Shown here piece by piece: positions 5,964-6,639 of a stretch of 6,639 bases of DNA. The notes under the pieces are model-generated. The model made no database searches and was not told the DNA's origin. It saw only the letters and a program-made list of their open reading frames with translations. Numbering within the stretch: position 1 is the stretch's first letter; every line of letters begins with the position of its first letter. A program made the translations under genes and the position numbers. Origin of the DNA: Candidatus Nanopelagicales bacterium (GTDB taxonomy: Bacteria; Actinomycetota; Actinomycetes; S36-B12; UBA5976). The stretch spans positions 1 to 6,639 of the forward strand of contig JALRCB010000052.1 of assembly GCA_023257525.1 (NCBI GenBank), in the 5' to 3' direction.

Positions 5964-6639
5964 CTGCAGACGCGAATGATGCCATGTCAGGGAAAACTTG
6001 ATCTGGAGCTGCACTAGCCGCAGGCGCTGCACCATTTCCGCGACGCTTGATGTGAACCGTAGTCATGCCAATGCTTTTAGCTGGCGCATGATCATGGAAC
6101 AAACTTTGTGCCACATGCAAAATGCGATCCTTAGTAATTCCTAGGGTGCGTTCCACTTTTTCGTGTGCGAAGTGGAAGTTATCAATGTTTGGCTTGTATG
6201 ACCCAACTTGCTGTGCAGTAATCACTTCATCAAACTTAATTCCAAGGCGTTCTGCGGAGGCTGCAAATAGGTCATCATCGCAGTTTGTAATAACGACAAG
6301 TTTGTAATGCTTTTGAAGTTCAACAAGGGCGTCATGTGAATCTGGGAAAGCTGGCCAATCAACAACGCTGCCACCAAATTGCGCTTCTTGTTCTGGGGTA
6401 GTCGTAATTCCGCGAGCAGACGCAAGCATGCGCAAAGTCAGACCGAGCACTTCGCGGTAACCCTTATATGGCACTTCAGCATCGTGTTCATGTGTCGAGA
6501 ATTCGCCGAGTAGTTCGGCGTCAGTTGCTTCCGCAACCTCGGAACCTAAGGCCGCTCGAAGGCCTGCCAGAATTCCAGATTCCCAGTCGATCAGAGTGCC
6601 GTAGCAATCAAAAGTTAGTGCTTCGTATGCCTGGTAATC
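5950..6639 (-). CDS. Haloacid dehalogenase type II-like HAD hydrolase, N-terminus off the window edge
   Basis: The frame is open from the right edge to a TAG at 5952-5950, giving 229 visible residues; only the first few residues can be missing. HAD enzymes hydrolyse carbon-halogen or phosphate-ester bonds through an aspartyl intermediate. Motif I is FDCYGTLIDWE, with the nucleophile at visible residue 11 (codon 6609-6607). Motif II is VVITNCDDD (Thr118, Asn119), motif III is the lysine in GSYKPN (149), and motif IV is HVAQSLFHD (Asp183). A helical cap lies between motifs I and II. DxYGT and the QSLFHD motif resemble the type II haloacid dehalogenase subfamily rather than a classic DxDGT phosphatase, but the natural substrate is unknown. 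The GTG at 6474 is internal: starting there would remove the nucleophile. The C-terminal RRGNGAAPAAS region is typical of this subfamily. The gene converges on and overlaps the transporter gene. Confidence 0.9.
   Translation of the reverse strand, partial: DYQAYEALTFDCYGTLIDWESGILAGLRAALGSEVAEATDAELLGEFSTHEHDAEVPYKGYREVLGLTLRMLASARGITTTPEQEAQFGGSVVDWPAFPDSHDALVELQKHYKLVVITNCDDDLFAASAERLGIKFDEVITAQQVGSYKPNIDNFHFAHEKVERTLGITKDRILHVAQSLFHDHAPAKSIGMTTVHIKRRGNGAAPAASAAPDQVFPDMASFASAVTGS

Noticed and set aside
1..6639. Mobile element, CRISPR array, RNA gene or defence system
   Set aside because: Nearly every base is accounted for by housekeeping genes, the gaps are 60 bases or less, and no transposase, spaced repeat series, tRNA-like fold or defence domain is visible on either strand.

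Overview
The window reads as a stretch of chromosomal housekeeping DNA from an actinobacterium. The main evidence is gene order: sucC-sucD-perM(DUF6350)-purN-purH, followed by a DUF3017 gene, is a classic actinobacterial neighbourhood (compare Mycobacterium tuberculosis sucC-sucD ... perM-purN-purH). DUF6350 and DUF3017 proteins are essentially actinobacterial. Base composition is moderate (my uncounted estimate is mid-to-high 40s percent GC) and the genes are very tightly packed. That points to a low-GC, streamlined lineage such as the freshwater acI/Nanopelagicales group rather than Streptomyces or Mycobacterium. The lineage is inference; the phylum-level call is firm.

Layout. Positions 1-297 hold the C-terminal end of sucC, cut by the left window edge. 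sucD follows after 8 bases (306-1178). A 48-base gap leads to the polytopic membrane protein PerM/DUF6350 (1227-2504, GTG start). purN (2514-3086, GTG start) follows 9 bases later, and purH (3083-4654) overlaps it through an ATGA junction. A 60-base gap with a perfect 6-bp GC-rich hairpin separates purH from a 90-residue DUF3017 membrane protein (4715-4987). Four bases later comes a DMT-superfamily transporter with two DUF606/YdcZ-type halves (4992-5963). On the opposite strand, a type II haloacid-dehalogenase-like HAD hydrolase (5950 to beyond 6639) converges on the transporter and overlaps its 3' end by 14 bases. It runs off the right edge.

How the genes fit together. SucCD interconverts succinyl-CoA and succinate with nucleotide phosphorylation in the TCA cycle. 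PurN and PurH carry out the two 10-formyl-tetrahydrofolate-dependent formylations and the final ring closure of IMP synthesis. PerM/DUF6350 is linked in mycobacteria to cell division and persistence. DUF3017 has no known function. The transporter's substrate and the HAD enzyme's substrate cannot be read from sequence.

The main departures from the usual actinobacterial layout are the absence of folD between purH and the DUF3017 gene, and a DMT transporter in the place where mdh often lies. No RNA gene, CRISPR array, mobile element or defence system was found, and no gene-free stretch exceeds 60 bases. I do not see a previously undescribed system here; the findings concern operon rearrangement, overlaps, start sites and poorly characterised membrane proteins.
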